NCBI RefSeq assembly: GCF_900176565.1
Contig: NZ_FXEH01000005.1
Coordinates: 271,383 to 335,382, forward strand
DNA: 64,000 nucleotides
Direction of reading: 5' to 3'
From: Thalassobacillus devorans
GTDB lineage: Bacteria; Bacillota; Bacilli; Bacillales; Halobacillaceae
In this document: piece after piece, positions 37,674-46,460 of the stretch
Numbering within the stretch: position 1 is the stretch's first letter
Layout of the letters: each line of letters opens with the position of its first letter
Translations under genes and position numbers: made by a program
Notes under the pieces: generated by a model
The model's input: only the letters and a program-made list of their open reading frames with translations
What the model was told of the DNA's origin: nothing
Databases searched by the model: none

Positions 37674-38786
37674 TTATTTTGAAGGAAAGAGACTGGCAAA
37701 CCACTGGAATATAGCATCCTTCCAGGAAGAATTATCTTCCGAACCATTTTCTTCCAATTTTACAGGCCCTCCATTTGAAGCTTGTACTACTTCCAATTTA
37801 CCTGACGTCAGAATTTCATCGTCAGACTCAATTAATAAATAGCCCTTTCTTGTTACTTGTTCCGTAATCTCGGAATTATTTTCTTTAGTATATGCCAGCG
37901 TTTCTGGCAATTCATACTCTTCTCCATTCGACTTATATGTCTTTCCAGCAGGAATGGAAGAAGTTTCATAATTTTCAAAGCCATAGTCAAATAATTTTCC
38001 GGCTTCCGTATAAGCATGTTCTGCATTGTTTGCTTTCAGCACTACAGCGATTAATTCCATCCCATCACGTTCAGCGGATCCTACCAGCGTATGGCCTGAT
38101 TTAGAAACCCAGCCGGTTTTTACTCCGGTAGCATCATCATATCTCCAGAGCAGACGATTATGATTGATGATGGTTGTCTCCCATTCTTCGCCTTTCCAAT
38201 CTAACTCCTTTGTGCCCACAATTTCCTTAAACGTCTCATTTTTCATCGCGTATTTTGTGATCTTCGCCATATCCTCTGCCGTAACGTAGTGGTTATCATC
38301 ATAAAGCCCATGCGGATTAGTGAAGTTGGAATCCTTTACCCCAGCTTTTTCTTCAGCAAAAGTATTCATCACTTGCGTAAAGTTTTCCACATTGCCCGCC
38401 AGGTGTTCTGCAATGGCCACGCCTGCATCATTCCCTGAATTCATCAACAGTCCCTGAACTAATTTCTTAAGCGGCACTTCTTCTCCTTCTTTTAAATATA
38501 CCCTGGTGCCTTCTGCATTTCTCGCCTCTTCACTAATAATTACTTTATCCTCCAGGTTTCCTTGTTCAATAGCAATGATACCTGTAAGGATTTTTGTAAT
38601 ACTTGCCGGGTACATCTTCTTTTCACTATTTTTTTCATATAATACTTGGCCGCTCTCCCCATCTATCAAAATAGCAGCCTCACTTTGGATGGATAAGTTT
38701 TCGCTTTTTTCTGCAAAACCTGCCTGTGGAGTAAAGGCAGACAGTAATAGGACAATCATTGATATAACCTTGATCCGTTTCATCAT
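37674..38786 (-). CDS. D-alanyl-D-alanine carboxypeptidase (DacF/DacB-like, PBP5 type)
   Basis: A 370-aa low-molecular-mass penicillin-binding protein trimming the terminal D-Ala from peptidoglycan stem peptides. The signal peptide spans about residues 1-25. The active-site triad is complete: S62-I-T-K65, S117-G-N119 and K223-T-G225. A C-terminal beta domain and an amphipathic tail (WKDAIFQWFASLFPSK) that would hold the protein to the membrane follow. GGAGG precedes the ATG at 7 nt. It is not in a spoIIA operon, so which B. subtilis paralogue it matches is uncertain. Confidence 0.9.
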   Translation of the reverse strand: MMKRIKVISMIVLLLSAFTPQAGFAEKSENLSIQSEAAILIDGESGQVLYEKNSEKKMYPASITKILTGIIAIEQGNLEDKVIISEEARNAEGTRVYLKEGEEVPLKKLVQGLLMNSGNDAGVAIAEHLAGNVENFTQVMNTFAEEKAGVKDSNFTNPHGLYDDNHYVTAEDMAKITKYAMKNETFKEIVGTKELDWKGEEWETTIINHNRLLWRYDDATGVKTGWVSKSGHTLVGSAERDGMELIAVVLKANNAEHAYTEAGKLFDYGFENYETSSIPAGKTYKSNGEEYELPETLAYTKENNSEITEQVTRKGYLLIESDDEILTSGKLEVVQASNGGPVKLEENGSEDNSSWKDAIFQWFASLFPSK

Positions 38787-39068
38787 CTTGTTTCCTCCAG
38801 CATGTCTAATAGTTGTCTGACTTTTTCCTTTCTTGATTATAAACGAAGATTCCTTAATTGAAAAAGGAAGATGCAGGAAGCTTCCTTAATAGCGCAAACT
38901 TTTTCTTTCTGCACAAAATCTCGATATAAACCAGTTATATTTACCCTGTATGAATCTTTTTATTCCTTAAGAAAGATTAAAATTGTCAAAGTTATAAAGT
39001 AAAATAAAAACTAAGGCTTTCGCTATAAGGATTTGGTGACAGTCAAGTTTTTTCATGGAGGAGCTCTT

Positions 39069-40070
39069 ATGATTAAAAAATTAATTCTTATAACAAGTAT
39101 CAGCACAGCAATTATCATGACTGGATGCAGTCAAAATGAGGAAAGCCAGCCAGATGCAGAAACACAGAACGAGAACACAGAAAAAACAGACAAACAGGAA
39201 AACCAGGAGAAAACTGGCGATCTATCTGCCTTCCTACAGTCTTTTGAGGGAACTGTCAATCATGTTCATGGGATCGGCTACATACAACCTGATACCGGCA
39301 CGGCGTTCGCCACCCATAGCGGACTGAAATTTTATCAAGATGGCGATTGGCTGGAAACAAAAGAACAATTTAATGATTATATGGGTTTCACAGCGGTGGA
39401 TAATGGCTTTTACACATCAGGGCATCCCGGTGAAGACTCCGACCTTCCTAACCCGCTTGGATTGAAGAGAAGCACGGATGGCGGTCAAACCTTGGAAGAT
39501 TTAGGCTTTGAAGGAGAAAGTGATTTTCATACGATGGGAGTCGGTTATAAAAACCACGCCGTTTACCTGATGAATATCCAGCCCAATTCTGAATTGGATG
39601 CTGGCTTCTATCGGAGTCTTGATGATGGTGAAACGTGGGAAGCCATTGAGGCTGCCGGTATAAGCACAAGTCCGTTCGCTTTGGCGGTTCACCCAACAGA
39701 TGAAAATGTCGTTGCTGCCTCTACTCAAAATGGAATATACCTCAGTAAAGACGGGGGACAGACTTTTGAACCTGTCCAAGAAAATATCCAGGGTACTGCA
39801 TTATATTTTGAAGAAGAACGTTTATACTTTGCGACGTATTCCTCTGAGCCCAAACTGAAGTCTATTAACTTGAAAGATACGACAACCGAAACATTGTCCT
39901 TGCCTGAAATCGGAAACCAAGCCATCTTATACGTGGTAAAAAATCCAGATAATGAAGAAGAAATCACCCTTCTTTCCAGTGACGGGGAGACAGATCATGC
40001 CTTCATCTCTACAGACGGGGGAGAGAACTGGAAACAGATTCTTGATCAAGGAAAAACGATTTCGGAGTAA
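39069..40070 (+). CDS. BNR-repeat lipoprotein (F510_1955-type glycosylhydrolase family)
   Basis: A 333-aa lipoprotein: signal sequence with lipobox IIMTGCSQ, then a low-complexity acidic/Gln linker and a beta-propeller with Asp-box (BNR) repeats, visible as STDGGQT, SLDDGETWE, SKDGGQTFE and STDGGENWK. The family name includes glycosyl hydrolase, but no catalytic residues can be assigned and the function is unknown. Relatives often sit near copper genes, as here. ATG 39069 has GGAGGAG upstream; a longer frame from 39033 lacks a site. Confidence 0.82.
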   Translation: MIKKLILITSISTAIIMTGCSQNEESQPDAETQNENTEKTDKQENQEKTGDLSAFLQSFEGTVNHVHGIGYIQPDTGTAFATHSGLKFYQDGDWLETKEQFNDYMGFTAVDNGFYTSGHPGEDSDLPNPLGLKRSTDGGQTLEDLGFEGESDFHTMGVGYKNHAVYLMNIQPNSELDAGFYRSLDDGETWEAIEAAGISTSPFALAVHPTDENVVAASTQNGIYLSKDGGQTFEPVQENIQGTALYFEEERLYFATYSSEPKLKSINLKDTTTETLSLPEIGNQAILYVVKNPDNEEEITLLSSDGETDHAFISTDGGENWKQILDQGKTISE

Positions 40071-40103
40071 TATAACTGTCATATAAAAATATGTTTCTCT
40101 TTT

Positions 40104-40118
40104 TACCCGAAGAGGTAT
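40104..40118. promoter_or_regulatory. Possible CsoR/CstR-type operator before the rhodanese gene
   Basis: TACCCGAAGAGGTAT resembles the pseudopalindromes bound by CsoR-family repressors (TACCC...GGGTA). It is followed by TATTATATAAC, which could hold the -10. The regulator gene is not in the window. Confidence 0.4.
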
Positions 40119-40166
40119 ACCTATTATATAACAAGATATTTCATCTTAGATAAGGAGGTATTATAA

Positions 40167-40466
40167 ATGGCAGCAAAAGTACAACCGACAGAAGCTGAAG
40201 AGAAACGTCAACAGGACGATGTGGAGGTACTTGATGTACGGACGGAAGAAGAAGTGGAAGCAGGTATGATTCCTGGTGCCATTCACATCCCATTAGATGA
40301 AGTAGAAAACAAGATGGACGAGTTAAATCAAAAAAAAGAGTATATCACCGTTTGTGCTTCCGGAAAAAGAAGTGACCAGGCCGCTGACCTATTGAATGAA
40401 CAAGGTTACCAGGCAAAGACGCTGGACGGTGGCATGCAAGAATGGAATGGTGAAGTTACTCAATAA
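40167..40466 (+). CDS. Rhodanese-domain protein
   Basis: A 99-aa single-domain sulfurtransferase. The active-site loop is CASGKRS with nucleophile C63, preceded by the domain signature VLDVRTEEEVEAGMIPGAIHIPL and followed by TLDGGMQEW. It transfers sulfane sulfur from thiosulfate or persulfides to thiol acceptors; the donor here is unknown. AAGGAGG precedes the ATG. Neighbouring copper genes and the CoA-disulfide reductase suggest persulfide or thiol handling. Confidence 0.92.
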   Translation: MAAKVQPTEAEEKRQQDDVEVLDVRTEEEVEAGMIPGAIHIPLDEVENKMDELNQKKEYITVCASGKRSDQAADLLNEQGYQAKTLDGGMQEWNGEVTQ

Positions 40467-40606
40467 CCATGGGAAAAGAGTTGGCCTTGTGCCAGCTCTT
40501 TTGCTTTTCCTATGGTAGAAACCGTATAATAGATCCCATTCTCAAAACTACATATAATTCCAATAGCTTTAATCTAGAAGTATACTTATAAAGGGGAATT
40601 TTTATA

Positions 40607-41230
40607 ATGGATAATAAGCACACAAATACGATTAAACGAAGATATAATCGCATTTCTGGTTTATTTGATATGATGGATCGGATGATTCGGGAGAAATGGA
40701 GGAAAGAACTGCTGGAACATGCTAGTGGAAAAGTGTTAGAAGTAGGCGTGGGAACTGGAGCTAATCTTAAATACTATCCCGATCACGTGGAAGTGACAGG
40801 AATTGACTTCAGCCCTATGATGTTAAAAAAAGCTCGTGAAAAAGCAGATAATCTGCCTCCATCATTTGAGCTTGTGGAAATGGATGCCCAGCAGATGGAT
40901 TTCCCTGATAATACATTTGATACGGTGGTCTCCACCTGTGTCTTTTATTCTGTCCCTGATCCAATCCAGGGTTTAAAGGAAATACGCCGGGTGACGAAGC
41001 CTAAGGGGAAAATCATCATGCTGGAACATATGCGCAGTGATAATGAAATGATAGGCAAAGCAATGGATGTGCTGAACCCAATCGGCCTCCATATCGTCGG
41101 AGCCAATATCAATCGGAAAACAATGGACAATATTAAGCAGGCAGGTTTAAAAGTGGTGAAAGAAAATTACTTAATGTCTTCAATCATGCGACGCCTGATA
41201 CTCTCACCTGATAAAAATGAGAATCAATAA
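40607..41230 (+). CDS. SAM-dependent methyltransferase (class I)
   Basis: A 207-aa class I methyltransferase. Motif I is VLEVGVGTGAN at about residues 43-53, then VTGIDFSPMML, the acidic DAQQMDFPDNTFDTVVS motif, and a post-motif EIRRVTKPKGKIIMLEH. The pattern resembles UbiE/phosphatidylethanolamine N-methyltransferase relatives; the substrate cannot be told from sequence. GGGG site upstream of the ATG. Single gene between the rhodanese gene and the convergent multicopper oxidase. Confidence 0.85.
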   Translation: MDNKHTNTIKRRYNRISGLFDMMDRMIREKWRKELLEHASGKVLEVGVGTGANLKYYPDHVEVTGIDFSPMMLKKAREKADNLPPSFELVEMDAQQMDFPDNTFDTVVSTCVFYSVPDPIQGLKEIRRVTKPKGKIIMLEHMRSDNEMIGKAMDVLNPIGLHIVGANINRKTMDNIKQAGLKVVKENYLMSSIMRRLILSPDKNENQ

Positions 41231-41235
41231 ATGAA

Positions 41236-41272
41236 AGCTGAGCTGCCTTCAAATGTCAAGTGCAGCTCAGCT
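41236..41272. terminator. Bidirectional terminator
   Basis: AGCTGAGCTGC pairs perfectly with GCAGCTCAGCT around a 15-nt loop, between the convergent methyltransferase and multicopper oxidase genes. Confidence 0.75.
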
Positions 41273-41308
41273 TCTTCATTTAAAATCAATATAGCGATTA
41301 TCTCCCCC

Positions 41309-42811
41309 TTATTGAGGGTGATTATCATTTTCCCCGCCTAATTCAAAAGGAGAATATACACTTTCGTAATCAACGATCGTTACCATTCCTCTTTCTGCAT
41401 GATTATTATCATGACAATGAAATAACCATTCTCCTTTATTATCAGCTATGAAATAAACCGTATATTCTTCTCCAGGCTTCACATGGATTAAATCTTTGAC
41501 GATTGGATTTTCATACGCTGTCCCATTTCTAGCCATTACCTGGAATCTATGACCATGCAGATGCATCGGATGATTCATCCTGCCTGAATTTGTAATGTTC
41601 ACCTTAACAATATCGCCATTCTTCACTTTAATTGGAGGAGTGTCAGGGAAAACCTCATTATTGATTTGAAACGACATTCCTTCCCCCATATTCATCCCCA
41701 TGCTCAAATCCATATCATAGGTGACATCGGCTTCTGGCACATCTTCAAATATCAATTCTTCACTGCCATAAGAAACACCATTTGCTATATCCGAGCTCGT
41801 CGGTACTTCTGCTGTATTCTCTCCAATGTTTTCCGTATTTTCTTCTGGCATGACTTTTTGTGCGATTACTTCTGAGTCATTGTTCTGTTTCGTGAATTCA
41901 ACATCAATCCGCTCCCCGGGTGCAAGTTCAATTACATTTGAAGAATCTTCTGTGCCAATAACTTTTTCCGCATCATTTGCTATCACTTTCATCGAACCTT
42001 CCGGGAAGACTAGCTGATGCTGTTGGAAGCCAGCATTCATAAAACGTAGTCTTGCTGTTTCGCCTTCTTCCATGATAAGCGGATCAATGGCATTACCCGA
42101 TTTTCCATTGACAGTGAAGGTATCATACATCTGCTTTGTATCAGCTTCCCCATCGCCGGACATGCCGCCCATCATCATGCCCCCCATATTAGAGAAATCC
42201 CGCTTTTCCTGGTTGACTGCCCATTCATCCAGGATAAAAAATTCATCGCGCTCATATTGCTTATCTTTTTCTTCGATTACCAGAGAACCATACAACCCCA
42301 TATCCACTTGAGTGGAACTGTGCTGATGAGAATGATACCAATACGTGCCAGCATCATTAGCGATAAATTCATAAGTAAATGATTCCCCTGGCTGCACGGC
42401 ATCTTGAGTCAATCCCGGAACACCGTCCATTTTATTCGGCAGCAGAACGCCATGCCAATGAATGGTGACTGGAACGTCCAATTCATTTTTTAAGTTGACC
42501 TTTACATAGTCTCCTTCTGTTACTCGTAAAGGCTCACCTGGAACTGTACCGTTATATGTCCATGCATCAACTGCCTCTCCATCTTTGATCTCCCATTGTG
42601 TTTCCTCGGCAGTAAGATCAAAAGTTTTCACTGGACGATCCCCTGGTTCTTGTGCACCTACTTCTAAAATACTGGTACCTTCATCGTTTAAGATGTCTTT
42701 TGGCAGTGTCCCATCATTGGTTCCATTATAAAATGGCGAAATAAAATACAGACCTGTACCTGCCCCAATTAATAAAACGATTAATATAGATCCTATTACT
42801 TTCCTGTTCAC
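41309..42811 (-). CDS. Multicopper oxidase (laccase/CopA-like)
   Basis: A 500-aa three-domain cupredoxin oxidase, membrane-tethered by an N-terminal helix (residues about 5-27). All four copper-ligand motifs are present: HWHG, HSHQHS, HPMHLHGH and the C-terminal HCHDNNHAERGM with the type 1 Cys, His and Met. A Met-rich segment (MGGMMMGGMSG, around residue 210) may bind Cu(I) as in cuprous oxidases. Start GTG at 42811 behind GAGGG. Likely oxidises Cu(I) at the cell surface. A motif shared with the ccdA promoter lies 53-68 nt upstream. Confidence 0.92.
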   Translation of the reverse strand: MNRKVIGSILIVLLIGAGTGLYFISPFYNGTNDGTLPKDILNDEGTSILEVGAQEPGDRPVKTFDLTAEETQWEIKDGEAVDAWTYNGTVPGEPLRVTEGDYVKVNLKNELDVPVTIHWHGVLLPNKMDGVPGLTQDAVQPGESFTYEFIANDAGTYWYHSHQHSSTQVDMGLYGSLVIEEKDKQYERDEFFILDEWAVNQEKRDFSNMGGMMMGGMSGDGEADTKQMYDTFTVNGKSGNAIDPLIMEEGETARLRFMNAGFQQHQLVFPEGSMKVIANDAEKVIGTEDSSNVIELAPGERIDVEFTKQNNDSEVIAQKVMPEENTENIGENTAEVPTSSDIANGVSYGSEELIFEDVPEADVTYDMDLSMGMNMGEGMSFQINNEVFPDTPPIKVKNGDIVKVNITNSGRMNHPMHLHGHRFQVMARNGTAYENPIVKDLIHVKPGEEYTVYFIADNKGEWLFHCHDNNHAERGMVTIVDYESVYSPFELGGENDNHPQ

Positions 42812-42863
42812 CTTGTTTCACCCTCATACTTTTTATAGTTCCTTAGTTTATTACCCGGAAATA

Positions 42864-42879
42864 TTGCAGAAATCGTGCA
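42864..42879 (-). promoter_or_regulatory. Candidate regulator box upstream of the multicopper oxidase
   Basis: Plus-strand TTGCAGAAATCGTGCA is identical at 14 of 16 bases to the sequence at 48636-48651, which is upstream of the CcdA/two-component operon in the same relative orientation. It may be the binding site of the response regulator at 45780. Confidence 0.5.
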
Positions 42880-42901
42880 TAATTCATAAAGAAAATATGA
42901 A

Positions 42902-42932
42902 AGGCTGTGGAGGACTCATCCTCACACAGCCT
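42902..42932 (-). terminator. Terminator after copB
   Basis: AGGCTGTGTGAGGA and its near complement (one bulge) enclose a 4-nt loop; a short T-rich segment follows on the minus strand, 10 nt past the copB stop. Confidence 0.75.
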
Positions 42933-42942
42933 AAAATAACAA

Positions 42943-45039
42943 TTAAGCTTTCAACAGTTTGGCATTTATGGCTACAATAACCGTACTGAGACTCATCAGA
43001 ACCGCCCCGACAGCCGGGCTCAATAACAAGCCCATGAATGCCAGTGCCCCGGCGGCAAGCGGGATGGCAACTATATTGTAACCTGCTGCCCACCATAAGT
43101 TTTGCAGCATCTTCCGGTACGTCTTCTTCGAGAGATCCATGATACTGACAACATCTTTAGGATTACTTTTTACAAGGACGACATCAGCTGTTTCCATCGC
43201 AACGTCGGTTCCGCTGCCGATTGCAATCCCTAAGTCGGCTGTAGCAAGTGCCGGGGCATCGTTGACCCCATCTCCTGTCATTGCCACTTTCCAGCCTTTC
43301 TGCTGGATCTTTTTGATTTGATCCGATTTATTGTGAGGAAGTACTTCTGCATAAACCTCCTCAATACCTAATTGATCCGCTACCCAATCAGCTACTTTTT
43401 GGTTGTCTCCTGTTAACATGATTGGATGAATATCCATTTCTTTGAGTCTTTCAACCGCTTCCTTGGCAGAATCACGTACCATATCAGCTAAAGCGATCAT
43501 CCCGATAAGCTCATCATCTACAAGGACAAAAACTACTGTCTTCCCTTTTTCAGATAAAGAATTAAATTGGTCTTTATCGTATTCATACGAACGCTCATTG
43601 ACATATCCGGGGCTGACGACCAGTACTTCTTTTCCTTCTACTGTTCCTTTTAATCCTTTACCTGTCATGGATTCAAAATCTGATACTTCTTTCAGCTTCA
43701 GTTCCTGTTCCTCTGCTTTATGGAGTACCCCTTCTGCTAACGGGTGCTCGGAGTTTTGTTCCGCGCTGGCTGCCCAAAGCAGGACATCATTTTCATGATG
43801 GGATCCTGCAGGGATAATATCGGTTACTCCGAACTCTCCTTTTGTCAAAGTTCCAGTTTTATCAAAAACAACAGCATTCAGTTCCCGGGCACCTTCAAAG
43901 TTGGTTCGGTTTCTGATCAGCAGGCCTTTTTTAGCAGAAATAGATGTCGAGACGGCAACAACCAATGGTGCAGCAAGTCCAAGTGCGTGTGGACAAGTGA
44001 TGACCATGACCGTTACCATGCGCTCTAATGCCACGTCAAAGGCGTAACCCAGCGCAAGCCAAATGAACAATGTTCCAAACCCTGCTGTCAACGCAATATA
44101 GAACAGCCATTTCGCTGCACGGTTCGCTAAATCCTGGGTTCTTGATTTAGAATCCTGCGCTTCTTTTACCAATGTGATGACTTGGGATAAATAGGTATCA
44201 TCACCCGTCTTCTTGACTTCAATCGTCAGCGAGCCTTCCTGGTTGACGGCACCCCCGATAACCTCTTCATCTGGATTCTTTTCTACGGGCATCGATTCTC
44301 CCGTCAGCATAGACTCATCAATTGCTGATTTCCCTTCAAGAATGACACCATCGACGGGTATTTTTTCACCAGGTTTCACTAATACGTGATCGCCTGTTTG
44401 CAGGTCTGAAACAGCTATATCTTCTGTTTCCCCATTCTCCTTCACTCTGTGTGCTTCATTCGGCATCAGCTTGACCAATTCTTCCAGCGCATTGGACGCT
44501 CCCATAATTGACCTCATTTCAATCCAATGACCAAGAAGCATGATATCAATTAATGTAGCGAGCTCCCAGAAAAAGTTCTTTCCGCTCCAGCCAAAGACTA
44601 CTAATGAACTGTAGCCGTAAGCGACGAAAATAGCTAATCCGATCAATGTCATCATACCTGGATTTTTTTGCTTCAATTCGCTGACTGATCCAGTCAGGAA
44701 AGGCCAGCCACCATAGAAAAATACAATAGTAGAAAGCCCAAACAAGATCCATTGATCAAATGGAAATCTCCAATCCACACCCATGAAATCCTGAATCATC
44801 GGCGAGAGAATCAAGATTGGTATCGTCAGAATCAGCGAAATATAAAATCGTTTCTTAAAATCAGCAACCATATCCCCATGGTCGTGGTCGTGATGATCGT
44901 GACCGCCACCATGCTCATGCTGATCATGTTCTTCATGGGCCTCGTGATGACCGGTTGCCGAATGTTCACCTTTCTCATGTTCTTGAGTATGCTCTTTATG
45001 ATTATCCTCTGTATGATGTTCGTGCTTATCAGCCATCAT
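42943..45039 (-). CDS. copB: CopB-type copper-exporting P1B ATPase
   Basis: A 698-aa P-type ATPase pumping copper out of the cytosol. The ion-binding CPH motif is C349-P-H351 in TCPHALGLA, which defines the CopB (P1B-3) group as opposed to CPC-type CopA. Phosphorylation site D393 in [12 protein letters not shown] in the actuator domain, and the [11 protein letters not shown] hinge follow. The first 55 residues hold 18 histidines with many acidic residues and no CXXC metal domain. Two adjacent ATGs lie behind AAAGGGG. The SHOCT gene lies 16 nt upstream. Confidence 0.94.
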   Translation of the reverse strand: MMADKHEHHTEDNHKEHTQEHEKGEHSATGHHEAHEEHDQHEHGGGHDHHDHDHGDMVADFKKRFYISLILTIPILILSPMIQDFMGVDWRFPFDQWILFGLSTIVFFYGGWPFLTGSVSELKQKNPGMMTLIGLAIFVAYGYSSLVVFGWSGKNFFWELATLIDIMLLGHWIEMRSIMGASNALEELVKLMPNEAHRVKENGETEDIAVSDLQTGDHVLVKPGEKIPVDGVILEGKSAIDESMLTGESMPVEKNPDEEVIGGAVNQEGSLTIEVKKTGDDTYLSQVITLVKEAQDSKSRTQDLANRAAKWLFYIALTAGFGTLFIWLALGYAFDVALERMVTVMVITCPHALGLAAPLVVAVSTSISAKKGLLIRNRTNFEGARELNAVVFDKTGTLTKGEFGVTDIIPAGSHHENDVLLWAASAEQNSEHPLAEGVLHKAEEQELKLKEVSDFESMTGKGLKGTVEGKEVLVVSPGYVNERSYEYDKDQFNSLSEKGKTVVFVLVDDELIGMIALADMVRDSAKEAVERLKEMDIHPIMLTGDNQKVADWVADQLGIEEVYAEVLPHNKSDQIKKIQQKGWKVAMTGDGVNDAPALATADLGIAIGSGTDVAMETADVVLVKSNPKDVVSIMDLSKKTYRKMLQNLWWAAGYNIVAIPLAAGALAFMGLLLSPAVGAVLMSLSTVIVAINAKLLKA

Positions 45040-45055
45040 GATTCCCCTTTCTCTT

Positions 45056-45298
45056 TTATTCTTCTAATTTCCGTTTTAAGCGATCATATTCTTCTTCTGA
45101 AATTTCTCCTCCTGCCAATCTATCTTTCAATGTCTCAAGTGATTTATTACCAGATGAGGAACGAGTGGTATTGTTATTAGACCCTGGTTTCATCATCCAT
45201 ACAAAAATGGCAATGATTGCGATAATGATAATAATCCAGATAAATCCAAAGCCGAAAAAACCACCCATTCCTCCGTTCATTCCACCGCCACCCATCAT
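45056..45298 (-). CDS. SHOCT-domain small membrane protein
   Basis: An 80-aa protein with a Met/Gly-rich start ([18 protein letters not shown]), one membrane helix (residues about 18-36) and a C-terminal SHOCT helix pair ([27 protein letters not shown] read in two parts). Such proteins commonly accompany copper ATPases; the role is unknown. AGGAG lies 8 nt before the ATG at 45298; the GTG at 45307 overlaps that site. First gene of a SHOCT-copB unit. Confidence 0.85.
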   Translation of the reverse strand: MMGGGGMNGGMGGFFGFGFIWIIIIIAIIAIFVWMMKPGSNNNTTRSSSGNKSLETLKDRLAGGEISEEEYDRLKRKLEE

Positions 45299-45329
45299 AA
45301 CTAACACTCCTTTAAATCTGTTTTACAGT

Positions 45330-45351
45330 ATACCCATTCCACGGTAGGTAT
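45330..45351. promoter_or_regulatory. Possible metal-regulator palindrome before SHOCT-copB
   Basis: The 22-bp string begins ATACCC and ends GGTAT, an inverted pair like that before the rhodanese gene. On the minus strand it overlaps a TATACT that could be the -10. Spacing between arms is longer than in standard CsoR sites. Confidence 0.35.
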
Positions 45352-45376
45352 TATTCTAATCAAAAAAATCCTTATG

Positions 45377-45406
45377 AAAAAAGACAGTCGCGTCATCAAC
45401 TGTCTT
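45377..45406 (-). terminator. Terminator after the small secreted protein gene
   Basis: AAGACAGT pairs with ACTGTCTT around a 10-nt loop; the minus strand continues TTTTTTC. Confidence 0.8.
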
Positions 45407-45452
45407 CTTTATCTGAGTGAGTCACGAGGAAGGGAGCATACCCCCTCCCTGA

Positions 45453-45704
45453 TTAAAAGTTGTTCATCATACCTCTATCGCCATTGCCTGGACCGTTTTG
45501 TCCATGACAATCCTGATACATTTCTTCCAATTGAGAATCGTCAAAATTTGGGTGCATTTGTTTCATAAAAGGGAGCATTTCTTCAAAACTTCCCTGCCAA
45601 AAACCCTCACCTTGTACCGGCTCGTCCCCATCAGCCAGTACGATATTTCCAAAACCTAACACTAAAGCAGCTGTAGCTATCCCTGCCAACAATTTTAGCT
45701 TCAC
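45453..45704 (-). CDS. Small secreted protein of unknown function
   Basis: An 83-aa precursor with a clean signal peptide (KLLAGIATAALVLGFGNIVLA) and a mature part of about 60 residues, acidic, with Met and His scattered (MLPFMKQMHPNF), a single DCHGQN and a GMMNNF tail. I do not recognise the family. The start is most likely GTG at 45704, 6 nt after AGGAGGG; an ATG at 45710 has no room for a site. It follows the response regulator gene by 75 nt and could be a metal-binding extracytoplasmic factor. Confidence 0.65.
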   Translation of the reverse strand: MKLKLLAGIATAALVLGFGNIVLADGDEPVQGEGFWQGSFEEMLPFMKQMHPNFDDSQLEEMYQDCHGQNGPGNGDRGMMNNF

Positions 45705-45779
45705 AACCATCCCTCCTTTCTTACTTTTTACTTTACCCACTAATTATGGAGAAATGGTTGAGAGGATGTTACAAATCTT

Positions 45780-46460
45780 TTAACTTTTTGAAGGCTGGAC
45801 CCATTTATACCCTACTCCCCAAACCGTCTGGAAGTAGTCATCGATCGGGAAACCAGAGTTCCTTATTTTCTCCCGCATATTACGGACGTGGGAGTCGATT
45901 GTTCTTCCTTCTGTATCGGAATCAAACCCCCAAATCAGTTCGATTAACTGATGACGGTCATAAACGCGGTTCGGATGATTCATCATGTATCCAATAACCG
46001 CGAACTCTTTCGGTGTCAACTTGATAGGTTTACCCTTATAAGTTAGCTGGTGGTTATCTCCATCCCAGATCAAACCATCTGTTTCGACAGCATTTCCTTT
46101 TCCTGTTCTTCTCAACAAAGCTTCCATTCTGGCAATCAGTTCATCAGCATCGAATGGCTTGGTTATGTAATCATCGGCTCCAAGCTTCAAACCCTTAACG
46201 ATATCCTCTTTTTGCTCCCTTGCTGTAACCATAATGATAGGAACTTCTGAGATTTCCCGTATGGATTGACATACTTCCCATCCGCTCATTCCTGGCATCA
46301 TGATATCTAGCAGCACGATATCAAATGACCCTATTTTCACCTTTTCCACTGCTTCTTCTCCAGATACTGCCTGGTCACATCGAAAACCCTCGGGCTCCAG
46401 GTATAGCCGGATCAGATCGATCATCCTCTGTTCGTCGTCTACTAATAAAGCTTTAATCAT
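45780..46460 (-). CDS. OmpR/PhoB-family response regulator
   Basis: A 226-aa regulator with a receiver domain (acidic pocket D8/D9, phospho-acceptor D52 in LLDIMMPG, Thr in MVTA, Lys in ITKPF) and a C-terminal winged-helix domain (KLTPKEFAVIGYM, GRTIDSHVRNMREKI, VWGVGYKW). ATG 46460 is behind GGAGGTG; a GTG at 46469 lies within that site. It overlaps the histidine kinase by 8 nt. Context suggests a copper- or redox-responsive system. Confidence 0.93.
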   Translation of the reverse strand: MIKALLVDDEQRMIDLIRLYLEPEGFRCDQAVSGEEAVEKVKIGSFDIVLLDIMMPGMSGWEVCQSIREISEVPIIMVTAREQKEDIVKGLKLGADDYITKPFDADELIARMEALLRRTGKGNAVETDGLIWDGDNHQLTYKGKPIKLTPKEFAVIGYMMNHPNRVYDRHQLIELIWGFDSDTEGRTIDSHVRNMREKIRNSGFPIDDYFQTVWGVGYKWVQPSKS

